Positions 30,767 to 39,299 of a DNA stretch of 39,299 nt are shown in pieces (position 1 is the first letter of the stretch; each line of letters begins with the position of its first letter). The stretch is taken from contig JAEKMC010000086.1 in NCBI GenBank assembly GCA_019508115.1, positions 1-39,299 on the forward strand, written 5' to 3'. The position numbers and the translations under genes are program-made. Under the pieces are notes generated by a model. That model ran no database searches and had not been told where the DNA came from. It saw nothing but the letters and a program-made list of their open reading frames with translations. This stretch comes from Sphingomonas sp. (GTDB lineage Bacteria > Pseudomonadota > Alphaproteobacteria > Sphingomonadales > Sphingomonadaceae).

Positions 30767-32141
30767 ATGACCGTCCAACTGAAGAAAACCCTGCCGGCCA
30801 AGGCCGTTCCCATCACTGTCGTGGACCGCGCGGCCTTCCAGGCGCTGGCCCCCGGCCTGCCCGAGGCCACGCGGCACTGGCTGGCCACCGTCGGCTTTGT
30901 CGGCGCTGCAGACTCTTACGCCTTGTTGCCGGATGCCGATGGCCGCCTGGCCGGTGTCTGGGCCGGCCCACGCCGCCCACCCCTTCGCGCTGAGCCACCT
31001 GCCGCTGGCGCTGCCGGACGGCGTCTACAAGCTGGACGAGGCCGGCCTGGCGCTGCTGCCCGAAGCGGCATCGCTGTCCTGGGAGCTGGGCGGCTACCGC
31101 TTCGACCTCTACAAGCCCGCCAAGCGCGCGCCGGCAACGCTGGTGCTCAAAGGCGGCGCCGATGCCGAGCGGGGTGTCGCCTTGGCGACAGCCATGGCCG
31201 CGACGCGCGACCTCGTCAACACGCCAGCCGAACACATGGGCCCGGCCGAGCTGGCCGCCGCCGCCAAGGCGCTGGCCAAGCAGTACGGCGCGAGCTACAG
31301 CGAAATCGTCGGCGACGCACTGCTGAAGAAGAACTTCCCGAGCATCCACGCCGTCGGCCGCGCGAGCACGCGTTCACCCCGCCTGATCGAGGTGAATTGG
31401 GGCAACCCGAAGCACCCGAGGCTGAGCCTGGTCGGCAAGGGCGTCTGCTTCGACAGCGGCGGCCTGAACATCAAGCCGGGCGAAGGCATGCGCCAGATGA
31501 AGAAGGACATGGGCGGCGCGGCCAATGCGCTGGGCCTGGCCGGCTTGATCATGGCTTTCAAGCTGCCCGTGCGGCTGCAACTGCTGATCCCGGCCGTCGA
31601 GAACTCGATCGCGGGCAACGCCTACCGGCCGGGCGACGTCATCAAGACGCGCAAGGGGCTGCACATCGAGATCGGCAACACCGACGCCGAAGGCCGCGTC
31701 ATTTTGTGCGACGCGCTGGCCTATGCGGCCGAGAGCCAGCCCGACCTGGTCATCGACCTGGCGACGCTGACCGGCGCCGCGCGCGTGGCCCTGGGCGCGC
31801 AGCTGCCGGCGCTGTTCGCCAAGCACATGGACACGGCGCGCGACCTGGTCGACCTGAGCCTGAAGCTGGACGACCCGCTGTGGCACATGCCGCTGTGGGC
31901 GCCGTATCACGCCGGCATCGAAAGCACGATCGGCGACATCGTCAACACCGGCAAGAGCCCGCTGGCCGGCGCGATCAACGCGGCGCTGTTCCTGGAAGAC
32001 TTCCTGCCACCGCAGCAGGACTGGCTGCACGTCGACCTGTTCGCCTGGAACGATTCGCCCCGCCCCGGCCGGCCGGTGGGCGGCGAGGCGCAGACGATCC
32101 GCACGCTGCTCGCCTACCTCGAGCAGCGCTATTCGGCCTGA
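30767..32141 (+). pseudogene. M17 leucyl aminopeptidase family gene with a frameshift near codon 65
   Basis: The ATG at 30767 opens a typical N-terminal part (MTVQLKKTLPAKAVPI...GRLAGVWAG). At about 30960-30965 the frame changes to plus-one and continues as AHPFALSHLPLALPDG to the end. The catalytic domain is complete: VGKGVCFDSGGLNIKP, MKKDMGGAANALG and NTDAEGRVILCDAL hold the two-metal ligands and the Arg/Lys pair. Removing one G in the GGCCGGCCC run would restore a single frame of about 457 aa. This could be a real mutation or a base-call error; the rest shows no decay, which favours an error. The enzyme cleaves N-terminal residues from peptides in the cytosol. Confidence 0.85.
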
Positions 32142-33098
32142 TCAGTCGGAAGCCTGATCCTTGGCCGGCGGCGCATCGGCGGCCGGCTCGGCCTTGCCGG
32201 CCCGGGTGGCGGCCTGCAGGGCCTGAGCCATCTGAGACGGCGCGGCTTGCTCGGGAGGCTGAGGGGCCGGCTTGCGGGCCGGCTGCGGCGCACGGCCGCC
32301 ATCACGGCCTCCCTCACGGCGCTCGCTGCGAGGCGCGTCGCGCCGGCCGGCCGTGCGGTGATCGGGGCGACGCTCGCCGCGGCCCTCCGGCCGGCCGCCA
32401 CCCGGGCGACGGTCATCACGGCGCGCCTCACGGGGCGGTTCTGGCGGTGCCTCGGCGCGCTCCCTGCGCGCGATCTCGAGCAGGCCCGGCAGTTCCTCGG
32501 GCACGACGCCCTTGAGCACGCAGAAGTTGGCCTCGGTCAGCGTCGTGCGCTCGAAGTCCCACAGCAGCTGGGCGCGGTTGCGGCGCTGCTGCACCTCGAG
32601 CTGCTGGCGCTCCTGCTGCACGCCCTTGCGGCGGGCCAGCTCTTCCTTGGCGACGTTGAGGTGCTCCTCGCTGATCTCGCCGGCCGGATTGCCGTCGAGG
32701 TCGAAACGGGTCTTCGCCTGCGTCAGCGCGATCAGATAGCCCGTGCCACCGGTGTGGCGGCGCAGGAAGGCGCTGAGCTGGGCCTTGCTGAACCTGCCGG
32801 GCGCACGCTCCTGGATGTCGGACTGGATGCGCAGCTTGACGGGCTTGGGCCGGCCGGAGAAAAGGGCCGGGAACAAGGCTTTCAGCTCGGCCGTGACGTC
32901 GCGCGTGGCGCCGCCTTCGCTCGCTTCAGCAGGCGCTGCGACAGGCGCCGCAGCGGCGGTGACGGCTTCGGGTGCATCGGCCACCGTGGTTGCTGCCGCG
33001 TCGGACGTGGCCTCGGGCGGCGCGACGGCCGCCGGTTCTTGCGCGGCAGACTCGGCTGCGGCGGGCGGGGTGACGGCGTCGGGAAAATCGGAATTCAT
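32142..33098 (-). CDS. proQ: ProQ/FinO-family RNA chaperone
   Basis: This 318-aa protein has a low-complexity Ala/Pro N-terminus (1-65), a ProQ/FinO domain at about 66-160 (ELKALFPALFSGRPKPVKL, FSKAQLSAFLRRHTGGTGYL, ARKG-type helix end), and a disordered Arg/Gly/Pro tail (RGERRPDHRTAGRRDAPRSE). The domain binds structured small RNAs and mRNA 3' ends; the tail may strengthen RNA binding. It converges with the aminopeptidase gene, the two stops abutting at 32141/32142. The name proQ denotes the family, as several paralogues may exist. Confidence 0.87.
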   Translation of the reverse strand: MNSDFPDAVTPPAAAESAAQEPAAVAPPEATSDAAATTVADAPEAVTAAAAPVAAPAEASEGGATRDVTAELKALFPALFSGRPKPVKLRIQSDIQERAPGRFSKAQLSAFLRRHTGGTGYLIALTQAKTRFDLDGNPAGEISEEHLNVAKEELARRKGVQQERQQLEVQQRRNRAQLLWDFERTTLTEANFCVLKGVVPEELPGLLEIARRERAEAPPEPPREARRDDRRPGGGRPEGRGERRPDHRTAGRRDAPRSERREGGRDGGRAPQPARKPAPQPPEQAAPSQMAQALQAATRAGKAEPAADAPPAKDQASD

Positions 33099-33235
33099 CG
33101 CAAAGCAGGCCTAGAGCAAGGGCCGGGATTGTCGTTCACATGGGCGATCAACCCCAGACCATTCAAGGGATGGGGCCAGCCGGCCGCTGCGGGTGATCAT
33201 CGGCGGCTCGTTCCACCTCCCCGCGGAGCACCCCA

Positions 33236-33730
33236 ATGCATCTCGAAGGTTCCTGCCACTGCGGCAGCGTCAGGTTCTCCGTCGAGGCCGATTCGCCCGT
33301 GCCTTTCATGCGCTGCTACTGCTCCATCTGCCGCAAGACGGCCGGTGGCGGCGGCTATGCCATCAACCTCGGCGCGCTGACGCACACGATGAAGGTCAAG
33401 GGCAAGCGCCATCTGCGCATCTACCGTGCGCCGCTGCCCAACAAGGAAGGCTCAGGCACGCACACCAGCAGCGGGCGGCGCTACTTCTGCAAGCGCTGCG
33501 GCAGCGCGCTGTGGCTGTGGGACCCGACCTGGCCTGAGCTCGTGCACCCGCACGCCAGCGCCATCGACACGCCGCTGCCGATGCCGCCGGACAACGTGCA
33601 TTGCATGGTGGGCTCCAAGGCGCCCTGGGTGGCCGTGGAGGGCAGGCTGCGGGACCCGCGCTTCGACGAGTACCCGGACATGTCGCTGGCCGAGTGGCAC
33701 GAGGCGCACGGCCTCAGGCCGAAGGCCTAG
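33236..33730 (+). CDS. GFA/CENP-V-family zinc protein
   Basis: This 164-aa protein has the GFA fold: GSCHCGSVRF, CYCSICRKTAGGGG, and YFCKRCGSALWLWDP. The Cys clusters form the two zinc sites of the glutathione-dependent formaldehyde-activating family. Most members have no proven substrate, so no enzyme name is given. Its stop overlaps that of the convergent DUF4197 gene by 4 bases. Confidence 0.85.
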   Translation: MHLEGSCHCGSVRFSVEADSPVPFMRCYCSICRKTAGGGGYAINLGALTHTMKVKGKRHLRIYRAPLPNKEGSGTHTSSGRRYFCKRCGSALWLWDPTWPELVHPHASAIDTPLPMPPDNVHCMVGSKAPWVAVEGRLRDPRFDEYPDMSLAEWHEAHGLRPKA

Positions 33731-34401
33731 CCCAGGCCGCCGAAGACCTTTTTCAGGATGGCGCTGCCGGTGCCGACCGGGTCCCGGCGGATCTTCTTTT
33801 CTTCCTCGCCGATCACTTTGTAGAGCCCGTCCAGCGCCCGCGCGGTCACGTACTGCTGGATGTTGGCGTCGTCGCCCTTCACAAGGCCGAAGCCCGAGGC
33901 CTTCTTCGCCACGGCGTTGTACTTGTCGGCCAGCGACACCCTCTCGGTGGCCTTGGTGACGATGGGCAGGAACTGCTGGCCCAGCGGCTCGCGCGTCTTC
34001 ACGGCGAAGAACTGAGTCACCGAGTCGTCGCCACCCTTCAGGATCTTCAGGCCGTCCTCGACGCTCATGCTCTTCACCGCGTTGACCAGCAGCGGCCTGG
34101 CGGCCGGCACGGCGGCTTCGGCGGCGCGGTTCATCGCCGTGACCAGCTCGTCCAGCCTGCCGCCCTGGCCGGTCGCCCTGAGCAGCTTGGCCGCGTCCTT
34201 CAGGTAACCCGGCAGCTCGATCCTGACGAGGGGGTTGCGGAGGAAGCCATCCTGGCGGCCCAGCAGGGCCACCGCGGAGTTGGCGCCGCGTTCCAGCGCC
34301 GTGCGGATGCCGGCATTGGCGTCGCCCTCGGTCAGGCTCAGTGCCCAGGCGGGGCGCAGCAGCAGTGCGGGCGAGCAGGCAAGGACGAGGCGGCGTTGCA
34401 T
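33727..34401 (-). CDS. DUF4197 family exported protein
   Basis: I start at MQRRLVLACSPALLLRPAWA (34401), which gives a signal peptide and 224 aa. The mature protein matches DUF4197: ALERGANSAVALLGRQDGFL, AAEAAVPAARPLLVNAVKSM, and ARALDGLYKVIGEEEKKIR...GSAILKKVFG. It is helical and probably periplasmic. No function is established for the family. It stands alone, and its 3' end overlaps the GFA gene. Confidence 0.82.
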   Translation of the reverse strand: MQRRLVLACSPALLLRPAWALSLTEGDANAGIRTALERGANSAVALLGRQDGFLRNPLVRIELPGYLKDAAKLLRATGQGGRLDELVTAMNRAAEAAVPAARPLLVNAVKSMSVEDGLKILKGGDDSVTQFFAVKTREPLGQQFLPIVTKATERVSLADKYNAVAKKASGFGLVKGDDANIQQYVTARALDGLYKVIGEEEKKIRRDPVGTGSAILKKVFGGLG

Positions 34402-34571
34402 GGCGGGTTCCGGTCGTGGCGGGAAGCCCATCTTGCCATCGCCGCGTGATGGCTCCGGCCAGGCTCGGGCGCTCATCATGAATGGCGGCGCAAGCGGCTC
34501 ATGCCCGGTTGCGCTGGATCAAGCGCCGGCCGCGCCGGGCTGCCTAGCATGGGCGTCGCAGAGACAAGACC

Positions 34572-35510
34572 ATGCTGCCCGCCTACATCAGCCACCCCGA
34601 TTGCGCCCGCCATGAGATGGGCGCCGGCCATCCGGAATGCCCCGAACGGCTGGCCGCCATCGGCGATTCGCTGCTCGCGCGCGGCCTGCTCGACTACATG
34701 CTGCCCTTTGACGCCCCGCTGGCCACCGTGGCCCAGCTGGAGCGGGCACACACGGCCCTGCACGTACGACGCCTGCTCGCCGGCTCGCCCGCAAGCGGCT
34801 ATGCGCAGGTGGACCCGGACACCTGGATGAATCCGCACACCGTGAACGCCGCGCTGCGGGCCGCCGGCGCCGCCGTACTGGCGACCGACCTGGTGCTCGG
34901 CGGCGACGCGTCGGCCGCCTTCTGCGCCGTGCGTCCGCCCGGCCACCATGCCGAGCGCGCCGCGGCCATGGGCTTTTGCTTCTTCAACAATGTCGCCGTC
35001 GGCATCCGCCACGCGCTGGACGTGCACGGCCTGGCGCGCGTGGCGCTGGTCGACTTCGACGTGCACCACGGCAATGGCAGCGAGGACATCCTGGCCGGCG
35101 ACGAGCGCGTGCTGATGTGCAGCACCTTCGAGACCGGCCTCTATCCCTTCAATGGCGAGGACACCCGCTCGCTGAAGGACGCCGCCAACATGGTCAACGT
35201 CGGCCTGGCGCCGCGCAGCGGCAGCGAGTCCTTCCGCGCCGCGGTCACCGGGCACTGGCCGCCCGCACTGGAGCGTTTCCGGCCCGAGCTGATCTACATC
35301 AGCGCCGGCTTCGACGCCCACCGCGACGACGACATGGGCAACCTCGGCCTCGTGGACGCCGACTACGAGTGGGTCACGCGACAGTTGATGGACCTGGCCT
35401 CGCGGCATTGCCGCGGCCGCGTCATCTCCTGCCTGGAAGGCGGCTACGTGCTGGACCCGCTCGCGCGCAGCGTCGCGGCCCATGTGAAGGTGCTGATCGG
35501 TGCCGACTAG
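34572..35510 (+). CDS. Histone-deacetylase-family amidohydrolase
   Basis: This 312-aa protein has the zinc deacetylase landmarks: HPECPERLAAI, VRPPGHHAERAAAMGFCFFN, ALVDFDVHHGNGSEDI, and YISAGFDAHRDDD. The tandem His in PGHH, the Asp and His of DVHHG and the Asp of GFDAH are the active-site and zinc ligands. Such bacterial enzymes remove acetyl groups from lysines, polyamines or amides. It lies 10 bases upstream of a Pat-type acetyltransferase, so it may reverse that enzyme's work. The start at ATG 34572 follows AGACAAGACC. Confidence 0.92.
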   Translation: MLPAYISHPDCARHEMGAGHPECPERLAAIGDSLLARGLLDYMLPFDAPLATVAQLERAHTALHVRRLLAGSPASGYAQVDPDTWMNPHTVNAALRAAGAAVLATDLVLGGDASAAFCAVRPPGHHAERAAAMGFCFFNNVAVGIRHALDVHGLARVALVDFDVHHGNGSEDILAGDERVLMCSTFETGLYPFNGEDTRSLKDAANMVNVGLAPRSGSESFRAAVTGHWPPALERFRPELIYISAGFDAHRDDDMGNLGLVDADYEWVTRQLMDLASRHCRGRVISCLEGGYVLDPLARSVAAHVKVLIGAD

Positions 35511-35520
35511 AGTGCATTGA

Positions 35521-38217
35521 ATGGACAAGCATTTCCTGACGCCGCTGTTCCTGCCTCGGTCGGTCGTCGTCTTCGCCGGCTCGGACGACCCGGCGGGCCA
35601 GACGCGGCAGGCGCGTGCGCTGCGCGCGGCGCTGCAGGCCGCCCCCGGCGCCAACCCGCCGCAGTTCCTGCACGGCGACACGACGGGCACACTGGGCGAG
35701 CTGGCGCGCTCGCGGGCCGACCTGGCCATCATCGCCCTGCCCCCCGAGCAGATCGCCGCGGCGCTGGAGGTGGCGGGGCGCATCGCCTGCCGCTCGGCGC
35801 TGATCGTCAGCGAGGGCGTCGAGCCCGAGCAGGCCACGCTGCTCAAGCGCATCGCGCGGCGCGAGGGCATGCACCTGCTGGGCCCCAACTGCCTGGGCTT
35901 CCAACGCCCGCACCTCAAGCTCAACGCGAGCGCCGCCGGCCCGCTGGCGGCCGAGGGGTCGCTGGCGCTGGTGTCGCAGTCCGGCGCACTCACGTCGGCC
36001 ATGCTGGACTGGGCGCAGCAGAACCACGTCGGCTTCAGCCAGGTCGTGTCGCTGGGGCCGAGCGCCGCGGTGGACCTGGCCCAGGTGCTGGACTTCCTGG
36101 CCAGCGACGCGCGCACGCAAAGCATCGTCGTCTACCTGGAGGGCATCTCCAGCGCCCGTCGCTTCATGAGCGCGCTGCGCTCGGCGGCGCATGCCAAGCC
36201 GGTCGTCGTGCTGAAGGCCGGCCGGCGCAGCGCCGGCAACGAGGCGGCGCTGACGCATTGCCGCGCCATCGTCGGCAGCGACGATGTCTTCGACGCCGCC
36301 TTGCGCCGCGCCGGCGCGGTGCGCGTGCGCAGCTTCGTGGAACTGTTCTCGGCCGCCAAATGCCTGGCCGCGCGCTACCGGCCCGTGGGCAAGCGCCTGG
36401 CCATCGTGACCAACGGCGGCGGGCCTGGCGTGCTGGCGGCGGACTGGGTCAGCGAGATCGGCCTGCAGCTCGCGCGCCTGTCACCCGACACGGCGCGCGC
36501 ACTGACCCCGAAGCTGCCGCCGCGAGCCTCGCTGACCGAACTGGTCGACCTCTCGGCCGAGGCCACGCCCGAGCATTTCCGCACCGCCATCGAAGCCGCC
36601 GCCGCCGACCCGACGGTCGACGGCATGCTGGCCGTCTACGCGCCGCAGCTGGGTTCCGATGCGACCGAGGTGGCGCGCGCCGTCGTCGCGGCGCGGGCCG
36701 CCACCGCCAAGCCGCTGCTGGGCTGCTGGATGGGCGACGCCTCCGTGCAGGAAGCGCGCCGCGTGCTGAACGACGGCGGCATCGCCAATTTCCGCACGCC
36801 CGAAGCCGCGGTGGGCGCGTTCGGCAACATCGCGTCGTTCTACGCCAACCAGCAGTTGCTGCTGCAGACGCCGCCGCCGATGTCCAGCCTCGCCCAGCCC
36901 GACGTCGAGGCAGCGCGCCTGCTGATCGAGAGCGTGCTGGCCGAGCGCCGCCGCACGCTGACCGAGATGGAAAGCAAGGCGCTGCTGGCGGCCTTCCACA
37001 TTCCCGTCACGCAGACGGTGCTGGCGCGCAGCGCCAACGAGGCCATGATGCTGGCAACCCAGCTGGGCTTTCCCGTCGCGCTGAAGATCGACTCGCCCGA
37101 CATCGCCCACAAGAGCGACGTGCAGGGCGTGGCGCTGAACATCCAGAGCGGCGCGGCCGCGCGCGACACCTTCAACGAGATGGTGGCGCGCGTGAAGCGG
37201 CTGCTGCCGCAGGCACGCATCAACGGCGTGACCGTGCAGAAGATGGCTGCCGCACGCCGTGGCCGCGAGGTCTGCGTGGGCCTGGTGACGGACGAGGCCG
37301 TCGGGCCGACCATCGTCTTCAGCGCGGGCGGCACGATGATCGAGCTGATCGCCGACCGCGCGATGGAGCTGCCGCCGCTGAACCAGTTCCTCGCCCGCCG
37401 CCTCATCGAGCGCGCGCGCATCGCCGAGACGCTGGCCGGGGGCTGGCAGGGCGGCGCACCGGCCGACCTGGAGGCGCTGGAGCGGGTGTTGCTGCGCGTC
37501 AGCGAGATGGTCTGCGAATTCCCGCAGCTGCGCGAGATGGACATCAACCCGCTAATCGTCGACGAGCACGGCGCCGTGGCGGTGGATGCACGCATCGTGC
37601 TGCAGCCGGGCCAGCAGGCCGCCAGCCCGCGCGCCTTCGACTACCCGCACCTGGCCATCCTGCCCTACCCGGCCCGCTTCGAGCAGGTCTGGCCGCTGTC
37701 CGGCGGCGGCGAGGTGACCGTGCGCCCGGTGCGGCCGGACGACGCGCAGATGCTGCAGGACCTGGTGCGCGGCCTGAAGCCCGAGAGCCGCTACTTCCGC
37801 TTCGCCAGCGCGATCCAGGAGCTGCCGCCGGGCCTGCTCGCCCGCCTGACGCTGATCGACTACGACCGCGAGATGGCGCTGGTGGCCGTCTACACCGAGC
37901 GCACCGCGCGCGACGACGGCGGCTTCGACGAGGCGGAGCGCATCGTCGGCGTGTCGCGCATCATCACCAACCCCGACCAGACCAGCTGCGAATTCAGCCT
38001 GCTCGTCGCCGATGACTTCGGCGGCAAGGGCCTGGGCTCCCGGCTGATGGAAGGCATCACGGACGCGGCGCGCGAGAAAGGGCTGTCGGACATCGAAGGC
38101 CTCGTGCTGACCCACAACGCCGACATGCTCAAGCTGATGCGCGGCCTCGGGTTCACGGTGAAACCCTTTCCCGAAGAGCCGGATTTCCGGCTCGTGTCGC
38201 GCTCACTGCAGGGTTGA
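35521..38217 (+). CDS. Pat/Pka-type lysine acetyltransferase (acyl-CoA-synthetase-like plus GNAT)
   Basis: This 898-aa protein has three parts. Residues 1-470 are an NDP-forming acyl-CoA synthetase-like CoA-binding region (LVSQSGALTSAMLDWAQ; TNGGGPGVLAADW). Residues about 470-700 are an ATP-grasp domain (LGFPVALKIDSPDIAHKSDV; GGTMIELIADRAM; REMDINPLIV). The last 180 residues are a GNAT acetyltransferase (TVRPVRPDDAQML; FGGKGLGSRLME). This matches the PatZ/Pka proteins that acetylate and switch off enzymes such as acetyl-CoA synthetase. The first part has a nearly canonical His-loop region, yet in Pka proteins this part is often inactive; I cannot judge that here. The deacetylase upstream is in the same operon. 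Confidence 0.93.
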   Translation: MDKHFLTPLFLPRSVVVFAGSDDPAGQTRQARALRAALQAAPGANPPQFLHGDTTGTLGELARSRADLAIIALPPEQIAAALEVAGRIACRSALIVSEGVEPEQATLLKRIARREGMHLLGPNCLGFQRPHLKLNASAAGPLAAEGSLALVSQSGALTSAMLDWAQQNHVGFSQVVSLGPSAAVDLAQVLDFLASDARTQSIVVYLEGISSARRFMSALRSAAHAKPVVVLKAGRRSAGNEAALTHCRAIVGSDDVFDAALRRAGAVRVRSFVELFSAAKCLAARYRPVGKRLAIVTNGGGPGVLAADWVSEIGLQLARLSPDTARALTPKLPPRASLTELVDLSAEATPEHFRTAIEAAAADPTVDGMLAVYAPQLGSDATEVARAVVAARAATAKPLLGCWMGDASVQEARRVLNDGGIANFRTPEAAVGAFGNIASFYANQQLLLQTPPPMSSLAQPDVEAARLLIESVLAERRRTLTEMESKALLAAFHIPVTQTVLARSANEAMMLATQLGFPVALKIDSPDIAHKSDVQGVALNIQSGAAARDTFNEMVARVKRLLPQARINGVTVQKMAAARRGREVCVGLVTDEAVGPTIVFSAGGTMIELIADRAMELPPLNQFLARRLIERARIAETLAGGWQGGAPADLEALERVLLRVSEMVCEFPQLREMDINPLIVDEHGAVAVDARIVLQPGQQAASPRAFDYPHLAILPYPARFEQVWPLSGGGEVTVRPVRPDDAQMLQDLVRGLKPESRYFRFASAIQELPPGLLARLTLIDYDREMALVAVYTERTARDDGGFDEAERIVGVSRIITNPDQTSCEFSLLVADDFGGKGLGSRLMEGITDAAREKGLSDIEGLVLTHNADMLKLMRGLGFTVKPFPEEPDFRLVSRSLQG

Positions 38218-38218
38218 T

Positions 38219-39160
38219 TCAGCCCAGTCTGGAAAGTCGCTCGGTCAGCAGCGCGAAGAAGCCGTCCGAGTCGACATGGCGCAGCACCTGCGCGTTGGCC
38301 GGCAGGCCGGTCACGGCCCACCAGTCGACGACGCTCATGCCCCGCGTCAGCTCGCTCGCCGTCTCGATACGCACGTTGCAATCGCGGCCGCTGAACAGCG
38401 CCGGGCGCAGCAGCCAGGCGATGACGCAGGGGTCATGCAGCGGGCCGCCGTCCTGGCCGTATTTCTCCTCGTCGTAGCGCTCGAAGAATTCCATCCACGC
38501 AGCGACGACCGGGCCGACGCGGTTGCCGATGGCGCGGATGGCCTCGATGCGCGCGGCCGTCGTCAGCGCTTCGTGGGTGACGTCCAGCGGTGCCATCGTG
38601 ATCGGCACGCCGCTCGTGAACACCTCGTGCGCGGCGCGCGGGTCGACGTAGAAGTTGAACTCCGCCGCCGGCGTCACGTTGCCGCCCTCGAAGAAACCGC
38701 CGCCCATCAGCACGATGCGGCGGATGCGCGGTGCGATGTCGGGCGCCTGGCGCAGCGCCAGCGCGATATTGGTCAACGGGCCCAGCGGGCACAGCGTCAC
38801 GGTGCCAGCCTCGCGCTCGCGCAGCGTCTGGATGATGAAGTCAACCGCGTGGCGCGGGTCCACCGCCAGCGTGGGCTCGGGCAGCTGCACGCCGTTCAGG
38901 CCGGTGTCGCCGTGCACGTGCTCGGCGGTCACCAGCGGCACGTCCAGCGGCCGGTCGGCGCCGGCGCAGATGGGCACGTCGCGCCGGCCGGCCAGTTCCA
39001 TGACCTTGCACGCGTTCAGCGTCGTCAGTGCGAGTGGCACGTTGCCGGCCACGGTCGTCACGCCCAGCAGTTCCAGCTCCGGGCTGGCCGCCGCGAGCAG
39101 CAGTGCGACGGCGTCGTCCTGGCCGGGGTCGGTGTCGATGATGATGGAGAGGGCGCTCAT
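38219..39160 (-). CDS. Inosine-uridine-preferring nucleoside hydrolase
   Basis: This 313-aa protein carries the family hallmark DTDPGQDDAVALLLAA, the Ca2+- and ribose-binding Asp cluster at the N-terminus. VTLCPLGPLTNIALAL, RRIVLMGGGFFEGGNVTPAA, EFNFYVDPRAA and GPLHDPCVIAWLL are also typical. The enzyme splits ribonucleosides to base and ribose, feeding purine or pyrimidine salvage. Its ATG (39160) overlaps the stop of the upstream gene as ATGA, so it is coupled to that gene. It converges with the acetyltransferase gene. Confidence 0.93.
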   Translation of the reverse strand: MSALSIIIDTDPGQDDAVALLLAAASPELELLGVTTVAGNVPLALTTLNACKVMELAGRRDVPICAGADRPLDVPLVTAEHVHGDTGLNGVQLPEPTLAVDPRHAVDFIIQTLREREAGTVTLCPLGPLTNIALALRQAPDIAPRIRRIVLMGGGFFEGGNVTPAAEFNFYVDPRAAHEVFTSGVPITMAPLDVTHEALTTAARIEAIRAIGNRVGPVVAAWMEFFERYDEEKYGQDGGPLHDPCVIAWLLRPALFSGRDCNVRIETASELTRGMSVVDWWAVTGLPANAQVLRHVDSDGFFALLTERLSRLG

Positions 39161-39299
39161 GCGGGCTGGCTTCCGAGGTCGAGGTCGATGGCGCCGAACA
39201 GGCTGGCGCCGTCGGCGGATTTGAGGTCGAGATGCAGGCTGTCGCCGGGCGCGAGCGCCAGGTCGAGTGCGCCCAAGGCGGCACCGGCAAGCTGGCCGG
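39157..39299 (-). CDS. 3' end of an unidentified gene coupled to the nucleoside hydrolase (partial)
   Basis: The minus strand at the window edge is open and reads AGAALGALDLALAPGDSLHL, then DLKSADGASLFGAIDLDLGSQPA and TGA, overlapping the hydrolase ATG. Only about 47 residues are visible and no family is recognised. Coupling to a nucleoside hydrolase suggests a role in nucleoside handling, such as a transporter component. Confidence 0.55.
   Translation of the reverse strand, partial: GQLAGAALGALDLALAPGDSLHLDLKSADGASLFGAIDLDLGSQPA

Noticed and set aside
30386-32515. 709-aa plus-strand ORF spanning the aminopeptidase region
   Set aside because: It is mostly the shadow frame of the M17 aminopeptidase and ProQ genes. 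Only the short piece from 30767 to about 30965 is real coding, as the N-terminal part of the frameshifted peptidase.
35517-38015. 832-aa plus-strand ORF
   Set aside because: It is a shadow of the acetyltransferase gene in another frame and is Arg/Gly/Ala-rich without domains.
1-39299. CRISPR array, tRNA or rRNA genes
   Set aside because: No regularly spaced direct repeats and no cloverleaf or rRNA-like stretches were seen on reading both strands.

Overview
The window is high-GC DNA from a betaproteobacterium, most likely a Burkholderiales member near the Roseateles/Rubrivivax/Leptothrix group. I infer this from the mix of housekeeping genes (ProQ/FinO, DTW-domain tRNA enzyme, DsbD with a thioredoxin-like partner, DUF4197, a c-type heme sensor beside a Ser/Thr kinase, a Pat-type acetyltransferase) and their tight, high-GC packing. 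No rRNA, tRNA or CRISPR array was seen.

Layout. (1) Positions 3-420: the end of an unidentified gene, then the first 80 codons of rtcB (RNA ligase). (2) Positions 421-19578: a 19.2 kb mobile element inserted inside rtcB at the codons for the conserved GVDIGCG motif. The same 6 bp (CGGCTG) sits at both junctions. Joining base 420 to base 19579 restores the rtcB reading frame exactly. The left end carries a small zinc-finger-primase-like ORF and four translationally coupled genes: an intact tyrosine recombinase, a recombinase-fold protein that has lost catalytic residues, a second large tyrosine recombinase and a small HTH/coiled-coil protein. This order matches the intA-tfp-intB-srap core described for strand-biased circularizing integrative elements (SEs). 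(3) Positions 6050-19442: cargo that looks like a defence island. It holds two PD-(D/E)xK nucleases, a three-gene nucleotide/base-modification operon (DUF4031, thymidylate-synthase-like, putative amino-acid:DNA-base transferase), a HigB-type toxin with an HTH/ImmA-IrrE partner broken by an amber codon, a 470-aa coiled-coil protein, a DUF5677-like protein, a trypsin-like protease frameshifted at its nucleophile codon, a HEPN-like protein, and an operon of unknown protein, DEDDh exonuclease, AbrB-like and unknown protein. A HTH protein lies next to the right end. (4) Positions 19579-20816: the rest of rtcB, interrupted again near its 3' end by a 266-bp three-armed palindromic insertion. (5) Positions 20840-39299: ordinary chromosome with a heme sensor/kinase pair, a lipoprotein, an rRNA-methyltransferase-like gene, glutaminase, DsbD plus a thioredoxin-like protein, TapT, a membrane protein, a frameshifted M17 aminopeptidase, ProQ, a GFA protein, DUF4197, a histone-deacetylase-like enzyme next to a Pat-type acetyltransferase, and a nucleoside hydrolase.

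How it works together. The most interesting candidate is the 9204-11448 operon with its divergent Mrr-like nuclease neighbour. The TS-like enzyme keeps the methylation-site residues of thymidylate synthase but has Asp where TS has the dUMP-selecting Asn (N177 in E. coli numbering), a change known to favour dCMP. The next gene resembles the alpha-glutamyl/putrescinyl-thymine pyrophosphorylase families. I infer a bacterial DNA-base hypermodification system paired with nucleases, carried by an rtcB-targeting SE-type element. All functional statements come from reading the sequence; no database search was run.
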